From NCBI RefSeq assembly GCF_900460535.1, contig NZ_UHIL01000002.1, forward strand, positions 1,364,001-1,428,000: a stretch of 64,000 nucleotides of DNA, written 5' to 3'. Numbering within the stretch: position 1 is the first letter of the stretch; each line of letters opens with the position of its first letter. Both the position numbers and the translations under genes were made by a program. This DNA is from Vibrio parahaemolyticus. GTDB lineage: Bacteria; Pseudomonadota; Gammaproteobacteria; Enterobacterales; Vibrionaceae. This document shows positions 19,466-28,368 of the stretch, in pieces. Below the pieces are notes generated by a model. The model was not told the DNA's origin and did no database searches. It saw nothing but the letters and a program-made list of their open reading frames with translations.

Positions 19466-20130
19466 ACGAACAACATGTATGGCAAATGCTGGATGGTTTA
19501 GGCACTAGCCTTCAATTAACGGCTGCGTCTTTGGCTGTCGGCTGTATTCTTGCACTATTGATGACCTTGACGTTGATTCTACGCACTCCGGGTTTGCACT
19601 GGGTAAGCCGTGGCATCATCACGCTGTTTACTGGGACACCGTTGCTGGTTCAGATTTTCTTGGTCTACTACGGCCCGGGTCAATTTGATGCAGTAAGAGA
19701 GAGTGTGCTGTGGACTTGGCTGAGCCAACCTTGGTTCTGTGCCATGTTAGCGTTGGCATTAAATACTGCCGCGTACAGTACTCAGCTTTTTAAAGGCGCG
19801 TTTAATGCGATTCCTTCAGGTCAATGGCAAGCGTGTCGTGCGCTGGGTATGAACAAAAGTGCCACGTTACGTGTGTTACTTCCTTATGCGATTCGCCGCG
19901 CGGTGCCTGCTTACTCAAACGAAGTGATTTTGGTGTTCAAAGGCACGTCTTTGGCAAGCACTATCACCATCATGGACTTGATGGGCTATGCGCAGCGCAT
20001 TAATGCTCAAACCTACGATACATTAATGGTCTTCGGTGTAGCAGGCGCGTTTTATCTGAGCGTGAATGGGATTCTGACGCTTATCTTCCGCCAAGTTGAG
20101 AAGAAAGCTCTGGCTTTTGAAGCCGTATAA
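19462..20130 (+). CDS. artM: arginine ABC transporter permease ArtM
   Basis: Second permease of 222 residues, similar hydrophobic profile. The EAA loop is [27 protein letters not shown], and the N-terminal [21 protein letters not shown] segment (here [19 protein letters not shown]) is characteristic. GGAGG lies inside the end of artQ, and ATGA overlap suggests translational coupling. Operon ends at a good terminator 48 bp downstream. Confidence 0.9.
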   Translation: MNEQHVWQMLDGLGTSLQLTAASLAVGCILALLMTLTLILRTPGLHWVSRGIITLFTGTPLLVQIFLVYYGPGQFDAVRESVLWTWLSQPWFCAMLALALNTAAYSTQLFKGAFNAIPSGQWQACRALGMNKSATLRVLLPYAIRRAVPAYSNEVILVFKGTSLASTITIMDLMGYAQRINAQTYDTLMVFGVAGAFYLSVNGILTLIFRQVEKKALAFEAV

Positions 20131-20177
20131 ATACCAAACCATTGTTGATTTAAGTTCATCACATCTTCAATTTCACC

Positions 20178-20216
20178 ATGCCTCTGCGACTGACTCTCTG
20201 GTAGGGGCATTTTTTA
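20178..20216 (+). terminator. terminator of artPIQM
   Basis: ATGCCTCTGC (20178-20187) pairs with GTAGGGGCAT (20201-20210) with two G-T wobbles, followed by TTTTTATTTC. Confidence 0.75.
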
Positions 20217-20300
20217 TTTCTCTTCTCTTGTTTTACCCGGAAGTGTAAAACTGCGCATCTTTCACCAAACTTAAGTGAGTAGATTTTTCTGGGTAGTCAC

Positions 20301-20873
20301 ATGGAACGACGTCATTTTCTTGCGCTATGGACATTGATGTTTGCGCCATTTCTTAAAGCGGAAAGCTCGATGCGTCCGACGCCTTCTCAGACCGAAGGGC
20401 CATTTTATCCCGTGGTGAAGATTCCACTTCGCCAAAATTTAGTATTGAAACCGGATACTTTGATCGGAGAGGTGATAACGTTGCAAGGTAAAGTGTTGGA
20501 TGTGTTTGGTCGTCCTATCTCTGGCGTAAAAATAGAAATTTGGCAGTGTGATGGCCAAGGAATTTATGAACATCCGAATCAACCCAGCCAAAACAAGTTT
20601 GACCCAAGTTTTTCAGGTTTTGGCGCGACAGTAACTGAAGAAGATGGACGCTATTTTTTTCAAACGTTGTTTCCTGTCCCATACAGCTCAAGACCTCCTC
20701 ACATTCACATCAAACTGTGGCGTGGCGACCACGAATTGTTGACCACCCAACTCTATTTGAAAGGACAGACGAGCAACGAATGGTGGGGTGGTAAAGCTCG
20801 TGACCATTTACAGTTTGAGCCGGTAAATATTGATGGGCGAATAGTCGGAACGTTCGATTTCGTGATTGCTTAA
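20301..20873 (+). CDS. intradiol ring-cleavage dioxygenase-like protein, exported
   Basis: Protein of 190 residues with the protocatechuate/catechol intradiol dioxygenase fold. TEGPFYPV near the N-terminus, the beta-sandwich core around GRPISGVKIEIWQCD, and the iron-ligand region with GIYEHP and YSSRPPHIHIKLW (one tyrosine and two histidines) are present. The N-terminus MERRHFLALWTLMFAPFLKA has a twin arginine followed by a hydrophobic stretch, so Tat or Sec export is plausible; cytoplasmic catechol dioxygenases lack this. Substrate unknown. It is convergent with the LysR gene, 15 bp between stops. No other aromatic-degradation gene is nearby. Confidence 0.82.
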   Translation: MERRHFLALWTLMFAPFLKAESSMRPTPSQTEGPFYPVVKIPLRQNLVLKPDTLIGEVITLQGKVLDVFGRPISGVKIEIWQCDGQGIYEHPNQPSQNKFDPSFSGFGATVTEEDGRYFFQTLFPVPYSSRPPHIHIKLWRGDHELLTTQLYLKGQTSNEWWGGKARDHLQFEPVNIDGRIVGTFDFVIA

Positions 20874-20888
20874 TCTGTTTGATGTTCG

Positions 20889-21722
20889 CTAGCAAGGCAT
20901 CAACTCAGCCAGTTGCGACAAGCATTCTTTGTCTAGTATGGGATGAGGTTCGACACCAGTCACCAAAACAATATCCACCGACGGTAGTGGAGGTAGATCT
21001 TCTAAGATCTTCAGATCATCTGTGACACTGATTCTTCCCATCGCGCCAATCGCCATGCCAGAGCGAACAATGGCTCGCTGCGCAGAAGAGGTGTTACAGC
21101 AAGCTAAGAGTTGATATGGCGTTCCTCTTTTGGTCAGCGCATTAATAGCGGCGGCGTGGTATTTACAATCGGTTTGAAATAGCGCGAGAGGGACTGGCTG
21201 TGATTCGTCGATAGCGAAATCGGGGTGACTGATCCACACGCCCCTATCACTTGCGAGCCAGTATCCTTCTTCGCTATCGGGTGCACGAGTCACGATGGCG
21301 GCGTCTAATTTGCCTTCATCTAGCCATTCACGGAGCGTCACGCTTGGCTCACTGTACACCTGGATAGAGCAGGTCGGTTCGGTTTGCTGCAATACGCGGA
21401 TGACTTTAGGCAGCAGACTATCGTTATAGTCTTCTGGACATCCTAAACGCAGTGGGCGTTTGTTTTCGTAGCGTTTTACTTGCTTGACTGCTTGATTGTG
21501 CAAACTTACGAGTTGCTCTGCATGTGCTCGAAGTGACATACCCGCTTCGCTCAGTACAAGGTTGCGACCTTCCTTTTCGAATAAGCTGACATGGAGTTCA
21601 TCTTCAAGCTTTCGCATTTGAGCACTAAACGCGGATTGGGTGCGATTGATTTGTTTTGCAGCACGAGTGAAGCTGCCTGTTTCAACAAACGCAAGAAAGC
21701 TGCGCAGCGCGTCAATATCCAT
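20889..21722 (-). CDS. LysR-family transcriptional regulator
   Basis: LysR-type regulator of 277 residues. The winged HTH begins at MDIDALRSFLAFVETGSF with AAKQINRTQSAFSAQMRKLEDEL as recognition helix; a periplasmic-binding-like effector domain follows. The start at 21722 is the family-typical one; an upstream in-frame ATG (21791) would add 23 unusual residues. It is divergent from the glutathione S-transferase gene (128 bp apart), and convergent with the dioxygenase. By the common LysR arrangement the divergent GST gene is the likeliest target. Confidence 0.9.
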   Translation of the reverse strand: MDIDALRSFLAFVETGSFTRAAKQINRTQSAFSAQMRKLEDELHVSLFEKEGRNLVLSEAGMSLRAHAEQLVSLHNQAVKQVKRYENKRPLRLGCPEDYNDSLLPKVIRVLQQTEPTCSIQVYSEPSVTLREWLDEGKLDAAIVTRAPDSEEGYWLASDRGVWISHPDFAIDESQPVPLALFQTDCKYHAAAINALTKRGTPYQLLACCNTSSAQRAIVRSGMAIGAMGRISVTDDLKILEDLPPLPSVDIVLVTGVEPHPILDKECLSQLAELMPC

Positions 21723-21850
21723 ATTCTTTTCTATCCATCGTTTTTGTTGAAGTATCCCATCAAAACTATCCGTTAGTTTGAAATAAAACAATCAGATATT
21801 GTGATTTCACGCTTTAATTAATAACAACACCATTTGGCATGGAGGCAACA

Positions 21851-22498
21851 ATGCAACTCTTTATCGGGAATCAAAACTACTCAAGTTGGTCATTGCGAGC
21901 GTGGCTCATTTTTTCTCAATACGATGTAAAAGTGGATGTGACTAAGCTAACGCTGTTTACTGAAGACTTCTACGACAAGCTGGCAAGCGTAACACCAACG
22001 GCCAAAGTGCCAACATTGGTTGATGGCGAAGTCACGGTTTGGGATTCCTTAGCGATTTTGGAATATGTGAACGAGCAGTACCTACAGGGAAAGGCGTGGC
22101 CGAGCCATGTAGCGGACAAAGCGAAAGCGCGCGCGATTTCGGCTGAAATGCATTCGGGCTTTTTTGATTTGAGAAACGAGTTACCGATGAACTGTCGCGC
22201 ACGTCGAAAAGTAGATCTGAGCGATGGAGCACTAAAGGATATTGCACGCATAGACGCAATTTGGTCTGAGCAAATGGCAAAGTTCCCAGACGCTTTTTTG
22301 TTTGGAGAGTGGTCGATTGCCGATGCTATGTATGCACCGGTTGCGTTGCGCTTTGAAACTTATGGCATTGAATTGTCCCAAGACGCTAAAGCTTACCAGC
22401 AAAAAGTGCTAGCAAGCCAAGCGGTACAAAAGTGGCTAGCGGAAGCAAGTCAAGAAACAGATATTGTGGAAGAAGATGAAGCAGGAGTAGAGGTTTAA
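21851..22498 (+). CDS. glutathione S-transferase family protein
   Basis: GST of 215 residues. The N-terminal thioredoxin-like domain begins LFIGNQNYSSWSLRAWL, with serines where the catalytic hydroxyl sits, then KVPTLVDGEVTVWDSLAILEYV, the usual cis-proline and glutathione-binding Asp/Ser segment. The C-terminal helical domain has FGEWSIADAMYAPVALRF. GGAGG at 21841-21845 favours this ATG over the one 12 bp upstream. Probably detoxification; substrate unknown. Divergent from a LysR regulator. Confidence 0.88.
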   Translation: MQLFIGNQNYSSWSLRAWLIFSQYDVKVDVTKLTLFTEDFYDKLASVTPTAKVPTLVDGEVTVWDSLAILEYVNEQYLQGKAWPSHVADKAKARAISAEMHSGFFDLRNELPMNCRARRKVDLSDGALKDIARIDAIWSEQMAKFPDAFLFGEWSIADAMYAPVALRFETYGIELSQDAKAYQQKVLASQAVQKWLAEASQETDIVEEDEAGVEV

Positions 22499-22529
22499 GT
22501 CCTCGATTTTGTTTCACCCTTGAAAGACA

Positions 22530-22559
22530 GAGCATGATAGACACGGTGCTATCATGCTC
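22530..22559 (+). terminator. hairpin between convergent GST and ETF-QO genes
   Basis: GAGCATGATAG (22530-22540) pairs perfectly with CTATCATGCTC (22549-22559), 8-nt loop. It sits between convergent genes and could serve both, but neither side has a good T-run. Confidence 0.5.
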
Positions 22560-22565
22560 CATTGA

Positions 22566-24227
22566 CTACATACTCTGATAATTAGGCCCGCCACCGCCTT
22601 CAGGCGTCTTCCACGTAATGTTTTGTGACGGATCTTTTATATCGCACGTTTTACAATGTACGCAGTTCGCGGCGTTGATTTGAAACTTCACTTTCCCATC
22701 AATTTCGACCACTTCGTAAACCCCGGCAGGGCAGTAACGCTGGCTTGGCTCATCAAACAACCCGAGGTGCACATCGATGGGGATATGAGGATAAGTCAAA
22801 ACAAGATGGCACGGTTGGTTTTCTTCATGTTGTGTGCCGGATAAAAACACCGAAGATGGTTTATCAAAGCTGATTTCTCCATCCGGTTTTGGATACTCAA
22901 TCGGCGGGCATTCATTTTGGGGTTTTAACTGTTCGTGATCGTGGGAATGGTCTTTCACTGTCCACGGTATTGGCTTTTTAATCAGAGGAAGCCACAAGTT
23001 GTGCTCGAAGGTAGAAAGAGCTCCGCCAAACAGGCTACCGAACTTATGCAGGTTCGCTCCAAAGTTACGCGTTTCGGCGAGTTCATCGTACAGCCAAGAG
23101 GCTTCAAATCGCGTTTGATAATCAGGTTCACACCTTGAGTCTTGTAATGCTTGATGAATGGCTTCTGCTGCTAGTAAGCCTGATTTCATCGCGGTGTGGC
23201 TGCCTTTTATCTTCGCAACGTTAAGTGTTCCTGCATCACAGCCAATTAATAAACCGCCGGGGAATTGTTGTTTCGGTAAAGAAGATAACCCACCTTTTGC
23301 GATGGCTCTTGCGCCATAAGCGATACGCTGTGACCCTTTTAGGTATTGTTTGATTGCAGGGTGGTGTTTAAAGCGCTGAAACTCATCGAATGGGCTCAAG
23401 TGGGGATTGCGATAGTTAAGATCGACAATCAACCCAACCGCAATTTGGCGGTTTTCCATGTGATAGAGGAATCCACCACCAGTTGTGTTGGTTTCGCTCA
23501 ATGGCCAACCGGCGGAGTGGATGACGTTGCCAGTAAAATCTTTCGCATCAGCCGGCAGCTCCCAAATCTCTTTCAAGCCTAATGCGTAATGCTGAGGTTG
23601 TTTGCCCGCATCCAAATCGAAATGACGAATGAGCTCTTTTCCTAAATGCCCACGGCACCCTTCAGCAAACAGCGTGCATTTGGCTTTAAGTTCAATGCCC
23701 GGTTCGAAATTGGCTTTCTCTTGTCCGTTTTTATCCAGCCCCATATCGCTGGTGGTGATACTAGTAACGGCACCTGATTCATCGTAGTTAATGCTCGCAG
23801 CGGCAAAACCAGGAAAAACTTCAACGCCAAGTTGCTCAGCTTGAGTAGCAAGCCAGCGACAAAGATTAGCAAGGCTAATAACGTGATTGCTTTCGTCATT
23901 ATGCATGGGTTTAGGCGTGAGGAAGTGGGGCACACGTATATGATTAAGCTCCGTTGTTAGATAGAGAAAATCATCATGTTGAACGGGGGCAGAAACGGGT
24001 GGTCCCATTTCCTTCCAATTTGGGAAGAGCTCATCTAAGGCGCGAGTTTCAAACACCGCGCCAGATAATATATGTGCGCCGACCTCAGAGCCTTTTTCTA
24101 CCACACAAATTGACAGCGCTTCGCCTTCACGATCTTGGTTCAACTGTGCTAATCGACATGCCGCACTTAACCCCGCAGGGCCAGCTCCGACGATCACCAC
24201 ATCAAACTCCATGCATTCACGTTCCAT
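22566..24227 (-). CDS. electron transfer flavoprotein-ubiquinone oxidoreductase
   Basis: ETF-QO of 553 residues, full family length. The N-terminal FAD motif is VVIVGAGPAGLSAACRL; the middle has the SHTAMKSGLLAAEA region near the FAD; the C-terminal ferredoxin-like domain carries the 4Fe-4S cysteines in CPAGVYEV and NAANCVHCKTCDIKDP. It takes electrons from reduced ETF, fed by acyl-CoA dehydrogenases such as the one at 3083-4237, and reduces ubiquinone at the inner membrane. GGAAG precedes the start. A motif shared with the valine operon lies 70 bp upstream, suggesting co-regulation. Confidence 0.95.
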   Translation of the reverse strand: MERECMEFDVVIVGAGPAGLSAACRLAQLNQDREGEALSICVVEKGSEVGAHILSGAVFETRALDELFPNWKEMGPPVSAPVQHDDFLYLTTELNHIRVPHFLTPKPMHNDESNHVISLANLCRWLATQAEQLGVEVFPGFAAASINYDESGAVTSITTSDMGLDKNGQEKANFEPGIELKAKCTLFAEGCRGHLGKELIRHFDLDAGKQPQHYALGLKEIWELPADAKDFTGNVIHSAGWPLSETNTTGGGFLYHMENRQIAVGLIVDLNYRNPHLSPFDEFQRFKHHPAIKQYLKGSQRIAYGARAIAKGGLSSLPKQQFPGGLLIGCDAGTLNVAKIKGSHTAMKSGLLAAEAIHQALQDSRCEPDYQTRFEASWLYDELAETRNFGANLHKFGSLFGGALSTFEHNLWLPLIKKPIPWTVKDHSHDHEQLKPQNECPPIEYPKPDGEISFDKPSSVFLSGTQHEENQPCHLVLTYPHIPIDVHLGLFDEPSQRYCPAGVYEVVEIDGKVKFQINAANCVHCKTCDIKDPSQNITWKTPEGGGGPNYQSM

Positions 24228-24296
24228 TTTTGTGCTTCCTTTTTATTTTCGTCATCTGGGTGACATTTTTCGTTTATATAGAAAACTATAGCTCAG

Positions 24297-24312
24297 TTAA
24301 CGTAAACGTGAA
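24297..24312 (-). promoter_or_regulatory. candidate LiuR-type operator upstream of ETF-QO
   Basis: TTAACGTAAACGTGAA on the plus strand, sharing ACGTAAACGT with position 170-179 upstream of the thiolase operon and matching most flanking bases. On the minus strand it supplies TTCACG as a possible -35, with TATAGT 16 bp further as -10. Same-regulator control is inferred. Confidence 0.5.
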
Positions 24313-24432
24313 TTCGATGAGAGGTGGTCAGGGTTTTGAAATATGAAAGAGTGACATGAGTATGAAAATCAAACCGTTAGTGATGATTGTATCTGTTCGG
24401 TTGGTGGGTTTGAATTAGTGCGTAACGCAAAA

Positions 24433-24455
24433 AAGGCTTCCATTTAGGAAGCCTT
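24433..24455 (-). terminator. terminator of the E1/E2 operon
   Basis: AAGGCTTCC (24433-24441) and GGAAGCCTT (24447-24455) with a 5-nt loop; reading leftward the stem is followed by TTTTTTGCG. It separates the 2-oxoacid dehydrogenase operon from ETF-QO. Confidence 0.85.
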
Positions 24456-24461
24456 ATGTCG

Positions 24462-25616
24462 TTATGACTTAGTTACACTTGGCCTTTGCAGATGTTCTGC
24501 AAGCACCTTGGTAAAGCGCGCGGCTTCACCGCCAGTACAAGCTCTGTGGTCAAAGGTAATGGACAACGGCATCGCTTTTACGGCCACGGCTTGACCGTTA
24601 CGGATCACGACTCGGTCCACAATTCGTCCTGCACCGACAATCGCGACTTGCGGTGGTGAAACCACTGGTGTTGCGAAAATGCCGCCAATGGCCCCAAAGT
24701 TGGACAAAGTAATGGTTGCGTGTTGTAAGTCTTCTCTGCTGATCTTTCTATCTCGGATTCCTTTGACGGTTTGATCGAGCCAGCGACGAACGTCTTGCGG
24801 TTCATACTCATCCGCGTGGCGAAGCACGGGGACATACAGTCCGTGACGGCTATCCACCGCTACGCCAAGATTGACGGTAGGATGAACACAGCGCGTCATG
24901 GTTTCGGCATCGAACCAAGCGTTGAGAGCTGGCTCTTGTTGGCAAGCGTAAACGATAGCTTGCACCAAACGAATGCTGATGTCCTCGTTTGGCAACCAAT
25001 CTTCCAATAACGCTTCTTCGGTAATGGTCACCGCTGCGACATTTTGATGCGATTCTGCCATGGTCGAGACCATCGTACGTCGCGCTCCTTTGAGCACTTC
25101 AGTGCCAGGAACTTGTTTGCCTGCTTCTTCGTAAACATCGGCATCGACGATCAAACCGCTTGGTCCGCTACCGACCATCGTTTTCAAATCTACGCCTAGC
25201 TTTTTCGCTAGCAAACGCGCGGAAGGTAAAGCGGTGATGAGTTTGTCTGTTGATTTGTTGTGGCTGCCGCCCACCCAAAAATCATCAACATTTACGTTAT
25301 GAGATTGGTGAGATACGGTGCCAACAACGGTTGCGGCATCGGCGGTTTGTCGTTTTTCCGCAGAGACAGTGTTTTCTGCGCCACTTTCGTCGATTTCTAG
25401 AAGTAGGGCGCCAATATTAATTACGTCGCCTTCTTCACCATGGCGGCTGACAATTCTGCCTGCGTACGGAGCAGGAACGTCTACGGTTGCTTTCGCCGTC
25501 TCAACAGTGAGGATCACTTGGTCTAGTTTGACCATGTCGCCCACATTGACATGCCATTTTACAATTTCTGACTCAGCGAGACCTTCGCCGAGATCGGGTA
25601 AGTTAAACGTCTTCAT
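24462..25616 (-). CDS. bkdB: branched-chain 2-oxoacid dehydrogenase E2 (lipoamide acyltransferase)
   Basis: E2 subunit of 384 residues. One lipoyl domain at the N-terminus (LPDLGEGLAESEIVKWHV, lipoylated lysine in VETAKATVDVPAP), a peripheral-subunit-binding domain (LPSARLLAKKLGVDLKTMVG), and the catalytic acyltransferase domain. The active-site motif reads FDHRACTGGEAARF, with HRxxTG in place of the common HRxxDG. The start is the ATG at 25616, which overlaps the E1 beta stop (ATGA) and is preceded by GGAGG; a TTG two codons upstream was discarded. No E3 gene is in the operon, so lipoamide dehydrogenase must come from elsewhere. Confidence 0.9.
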   Translation of the reverse strand: MKTFNLPDLGEGLAESEIVKWHVNVGDMVKLDQVILTVETAKATVDVPAPYAGRIVSRHGEEGDVINIGALLLEIDESGAENTVSAEKRQTADAATVVGTVSHQSHNVNVDDFWVGGSHNKSTDKLITALPSARLLAKKLGVDLKTMVGSGPSGLIVDADVYEEAGKQVPGTEVLKGARRTMVSTMAESHQNVAAVTITEEALLEDWLPNEDISIRLVQAIVYACQQEPALNAWFDAETMTRCVHPTVNLGVAVDSRHGLYVPVLRHADEYEPQDVRRWLDQTVKGIRDRKISREDLQHATITLSNFGAIGGIFATPVVSPPQVAIVGAGRIVDRVVIRNGQAVAVKAMPLSITFDHRACTGGEAARFTKVLAEHLQRPSVTKS

Positions 25617-26596
25617 TTCCAATCCTCCACGAGCTCGCGCGCTGCGATCACAATGTCTTCTTCCTGAACCATGAAATAATCTTCGTTACGGTAATAAGGC
25701 ATAATGGTATCCATACCTGTGACTCGTTTAGGTGGCGCTTTTAGCAAGCACATCGCGTGCTCGGCGGTTCGAGCCAGCAGCTCAGAACCCACACCACACG
25801 TTTTACTGGCTTCATGTACAACCAGCAGGCGTCCGGTTTTCTCTAGTGAACGGAAAATCGTCGCGGTATCAATCGGCTTAATACTTGCCAGATCAATGAC
25901 TTCGACTTCGATCCCTTGGCTTGATAGGGTTTGCGCAGCTTGGAGAGATTCAACAACACATGCTCCCCATGTCACGAGCGTAATATCTCGGCCTTTGCGC
26001 AGCGTAAAACAAGTGTCTAACGGCAATGCTTCCCCGTTATCAATCACTTCGGATTTAACGGTTCGATAGATGCGTTTGGGTTCAAAGAACATCACTGGAT
26101 CGTTACTGCGAATGGCAGCAAGCAGCAAACCGTAAGCACGCTGAGGGGAAGATGGAATCACCACTTTAAAGCCTGAGGTATGTGCAAACAGTGCTTCAAT
26201 GCTTTCTGAGTGGTGTTCCGGCGCGTGAATGCCGCCACCAAAAGGCGCGCGGAATACAGCCGGACAAGTGAGGCGTCCACGAGTACGGTTACGCATCCTG
26301 GCCGCGTGACACATTAGGTGCTCCATAGCCGGGAAGACGAAACCTTGGAACTGAAATTCTGCAACAGGGCGTAAACCTTGAGTTGCCATGCCCACTGCAA
26401 CGCCGCCGATTAAGGCTTCTGCAAGCGGAGTATCGATGACGCGTTTTAGTCCATACTTTTGTTTGAGCCCGACGGTTGCGCGGAATACGCCGCCGTTATC
26501 ACCCACGTCTTCGCCAAGTACGACGACGTTTGGATCGTGTTCCATTTCATGATGCAGAGCGAGGTTTACTGCTTCAACTAACGTAAGTTCAGCCAT
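25613..26596 (-). CDS. bkdA2: branched-chain 2-oxoacid dehydrogenase E1 beta
   Basis: E1 beta of 327 residues, the family's normal length. Clear blocks are LGEDVGDNGGVFRAT, DTPLAEALIGGVAVGMA, EFQFQGFVFPAMEHL and SIKPIDTATIFRSLEKTGRLLVVHEA. With E1 alpha it decarboxylates the keto acid using thiamine diphosphate and transfers the acyl group to E2. The start is preceded by AGGAGG and overlaps the E1 alpha stop by 8 bp. A pyruvate dehydrogenase role is possible by sequence alone; the valine operon nearby favours branched-chain substrates. Confidence 0.9.
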   Translation of the reverse strand: MAELTLVEAVNLALHHEMEHDPNVVVLGEDVGDNGGVFRATVGLKQKYGLKRVIDTPLAEALIGGVAVGMATQGLRPVAEFQFQGFVFPAMEHLMCHAARMRNRTRGRLTCPAVFRAPFGGGIHAPEHHSESIEALFAHTSGFKVVIPSSPQRAYGLLLAAIRSNDPVMFFEPKRIYRTVKSEVIDNGEALPLDTCFTLRKGRDITLVTWGACVVESLQAAQTLSSQGIEVEVIDLASIKPIDTATIFRSLEKTGRLLVVHEASKTCGVGSELLARTAEHAMCLLKAPPKRVTGMDTIMPYYRNEDYFMVQEEDIVIAARELVEDWK

Positions 26597-27683
26597 GTTT
26601 GCCTCCTTGCATTCGCATTGCTTTATTGATCAATTCATCGCGTTGAGCGTGAAGCTCTTGAGGAAGCGATTCGTAGAGGTAATCGAATCCAGTTTCAGGC
26701 GCTTGTTGAGGCAAGTTTAGGTAGCGTTCAACCGCGAGCTCGACTTGTTCCTTGCAGTCGCTTTGCCATTGTTGCTCTTGTTCATCGCTCCAAGCACCTT
26801 GATTGATCAAAAAGGTTTTTAGTCGGCTCACGGGCTCGAATTGCCATGCGGTTTGCACGTCATCTGCATTACGATAACGCGTCGCATCGTCGGCGGTGGT
26901 GTGGTCACTTAGGCGATAACTTACCGCTTCGATCAGTGTCGCCCCTTTGCCTTTTCGTGCTCGCTCTAATGCGGTCATGGTAGCGTCATACATAGCAACA
27001 ACGTCGTTGCCATCGACGGTAATCCCTGGAATGCCAGCGCCTTTTGCTTTTTCAGAAAGAAACTCCGCCGCGCATTGCAAACTGCGTGGTACAGAAATCG
27101 CCCATTGGTTGTTATTCACCACAAAAACCAACGGAATGTTCCATGTCCCTGCGCAGTTGATGGATTCGAGAAAATCTCCTTTGGATGTCCCACCGTCGCC
27201 ACACATGACCAGAGCCGCTTCGTGATTGCCTTGAATTTTCAACGCAGAAGCAACGCCGACCGCATGTGTACATTGTGTTGCGATTGGGACACAAAATGGC
27301 AAGTCTCGGCTTGGGATAGGGCTGCCTTCTGGCGCAAAGTCACTGCCGCGCTCATCGCCGCCCCAATATTGAAGGTTTTTTTCCATACCAATGTCACGAC
27401 ACCACATCGCAGGCATATCGCGATAATAAGGGACAAAGACGTCATCGGTTTTTAATGCCCGTCCTACCGCTATACCAATGGCTTCTGAGCCAAGGTGTGA
27501 AGGGTAGGTACCTAGCTTACCTGTTCGTTGCAACGCAACGGCTTTCTGATCGTAGGTGCGAGTTAATACCATGTCGCGGTAAAACCCGACCAAAGTTTCA
27601 ATGTCAGCCCAGTTGGGTAGTTGGCCGACTAGGTTCCCATCATGGTCGATAAACCGATGCATGGGTAACGCCTGAACGTTCAT
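26589..27683 (-). CDS. bkdA1: branched-chain 2-oxoacid dehydrogenase E1 alpha
   Basis: E1 alpha of 364 residues. The thiamine-diphosphate motif runs from GDGGTSKGDF to VVNNNQWAIS, and the regulatory/structural loop YRLSDHTTADDATRYR is present. The start at MNVQALPMHRFIDHDG has AAAGGAG six bases upstream; an in-frame ATG 48 bp further up has no such site. First gene of the E1 alpha-E1 beta-E2 operon, which is read leftward. The sequence is nearest to the keto-acid dehydrogenase branch of E1 enzymes; preference for branched chains is inferred from context. Confidence 0.9.
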   Translation of the reverse strand: MNVQALPMHRFIDHDGNLVGQLPNWADIETLVGFYRDMVLTRTYDQKAVALQRTGKLGTYPSHLGSEAIGIAVGRALKTDDVFVPYYRDMPAMWCRDIGMEKNLQYWGGDERGSDFAPEGSPIPSRDLPFCVPIATQCTHAVGVASALKIQGNHEAALVMCGDGGTSKGDFLESINCAGTWNIPLVFVVNNNQWAISVPRSLQCAAEFLSEKAKGAGIPGITVDGNDVVAMYDATMTALERARKGKGATLIEAVSYRLSDHTTADDATRYRNADDVQTAWQFEPVSRLKTFLINQGAWSDEQEQQWQSDCKEQVELAVERYLNLPQQAPETGFDYLYESLPQELHAQRDELINKAMRMQGGKHG

Positions 27684-28368
27684 CTCAAGCTCCTTTTGAC
27701 GCTGCGGGTCTTTTGGACTGCAGCTGTTCATTATTAAACCAAAGTCTGTATGGGTACTCAGTCTTTGATATCAGCGCAAAAGGCCATACCTAGGGTTGCG
27801 AATGTCATCGAGCGTTTGAGGCATCTACTTGTCCCTTAAACGATTGGTCTCTCACACCGCTGCTTGTTTGAAAAACACATTGTTTTAAAACGCAAGACCT
27901 CGTGTTGACTGCTATTCACTTGGCCCAACCCTCTGATTCAATCTTGGTATAACCAGATACAGTAAGTGTAAACAAAATGTTAAATTATGCTTTAATTCGA
28001 ATTTAACCCATCAGTAAAGTTTTGCTTACACCCCATTTTTGCAGAGTAAAATACTGGTTTTTTATATTATTCATTTCAAAATCTGAATTTAATCACTTTT
28101 ATGTGTTACAAAGTTGCAACAAAATTGGGCTGTGAAATTTGACAAACAAAGCTAAAGTATTTGAGTGTCGTAGATTTATTTGTTGCAGAAAGATAACTTC
28201 TTCCCAATCAGACAGAATCAAGGTAGGGTGGCAGTCAATTGAAGAAGTTTGGATTCCAACGTGCCTAAGCGGCGTTAATTCGAACCTAGTGTGGCTCAGT
28301 GTTTAGATGGCTACACAGGCTTTGAATGACGGGGGAGTGCAACACTTAGAATTCAGATTGGAGAAGTT
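27684..28368. promoter_or_regulatory. 685-bp divergent intergenic region (bkd / DOPA dioxygenase-like)
   Basis: No gene recognised. GTTAAATT (27979-27986) and AATTTAAC (28000-28007) form an 8-bp inverted repeat with a 13-nt centre, a possible operator for the leftward operon. The AT content is high across 27950-28160. The last 190 bp before the next gene are less AT-rich and could be a structured leader; I could not match a known riboswitch. No ACGTAAACGT-type element like the ones at 170 and 24300 was found here. Confidence 0.3.

Noticed and set aside
28180..28368. Structured leader or riboswitch ahead of the DOPA dioxygenase-like gene
   Set aside because: No known riboswitch core recognised and stems are weak.
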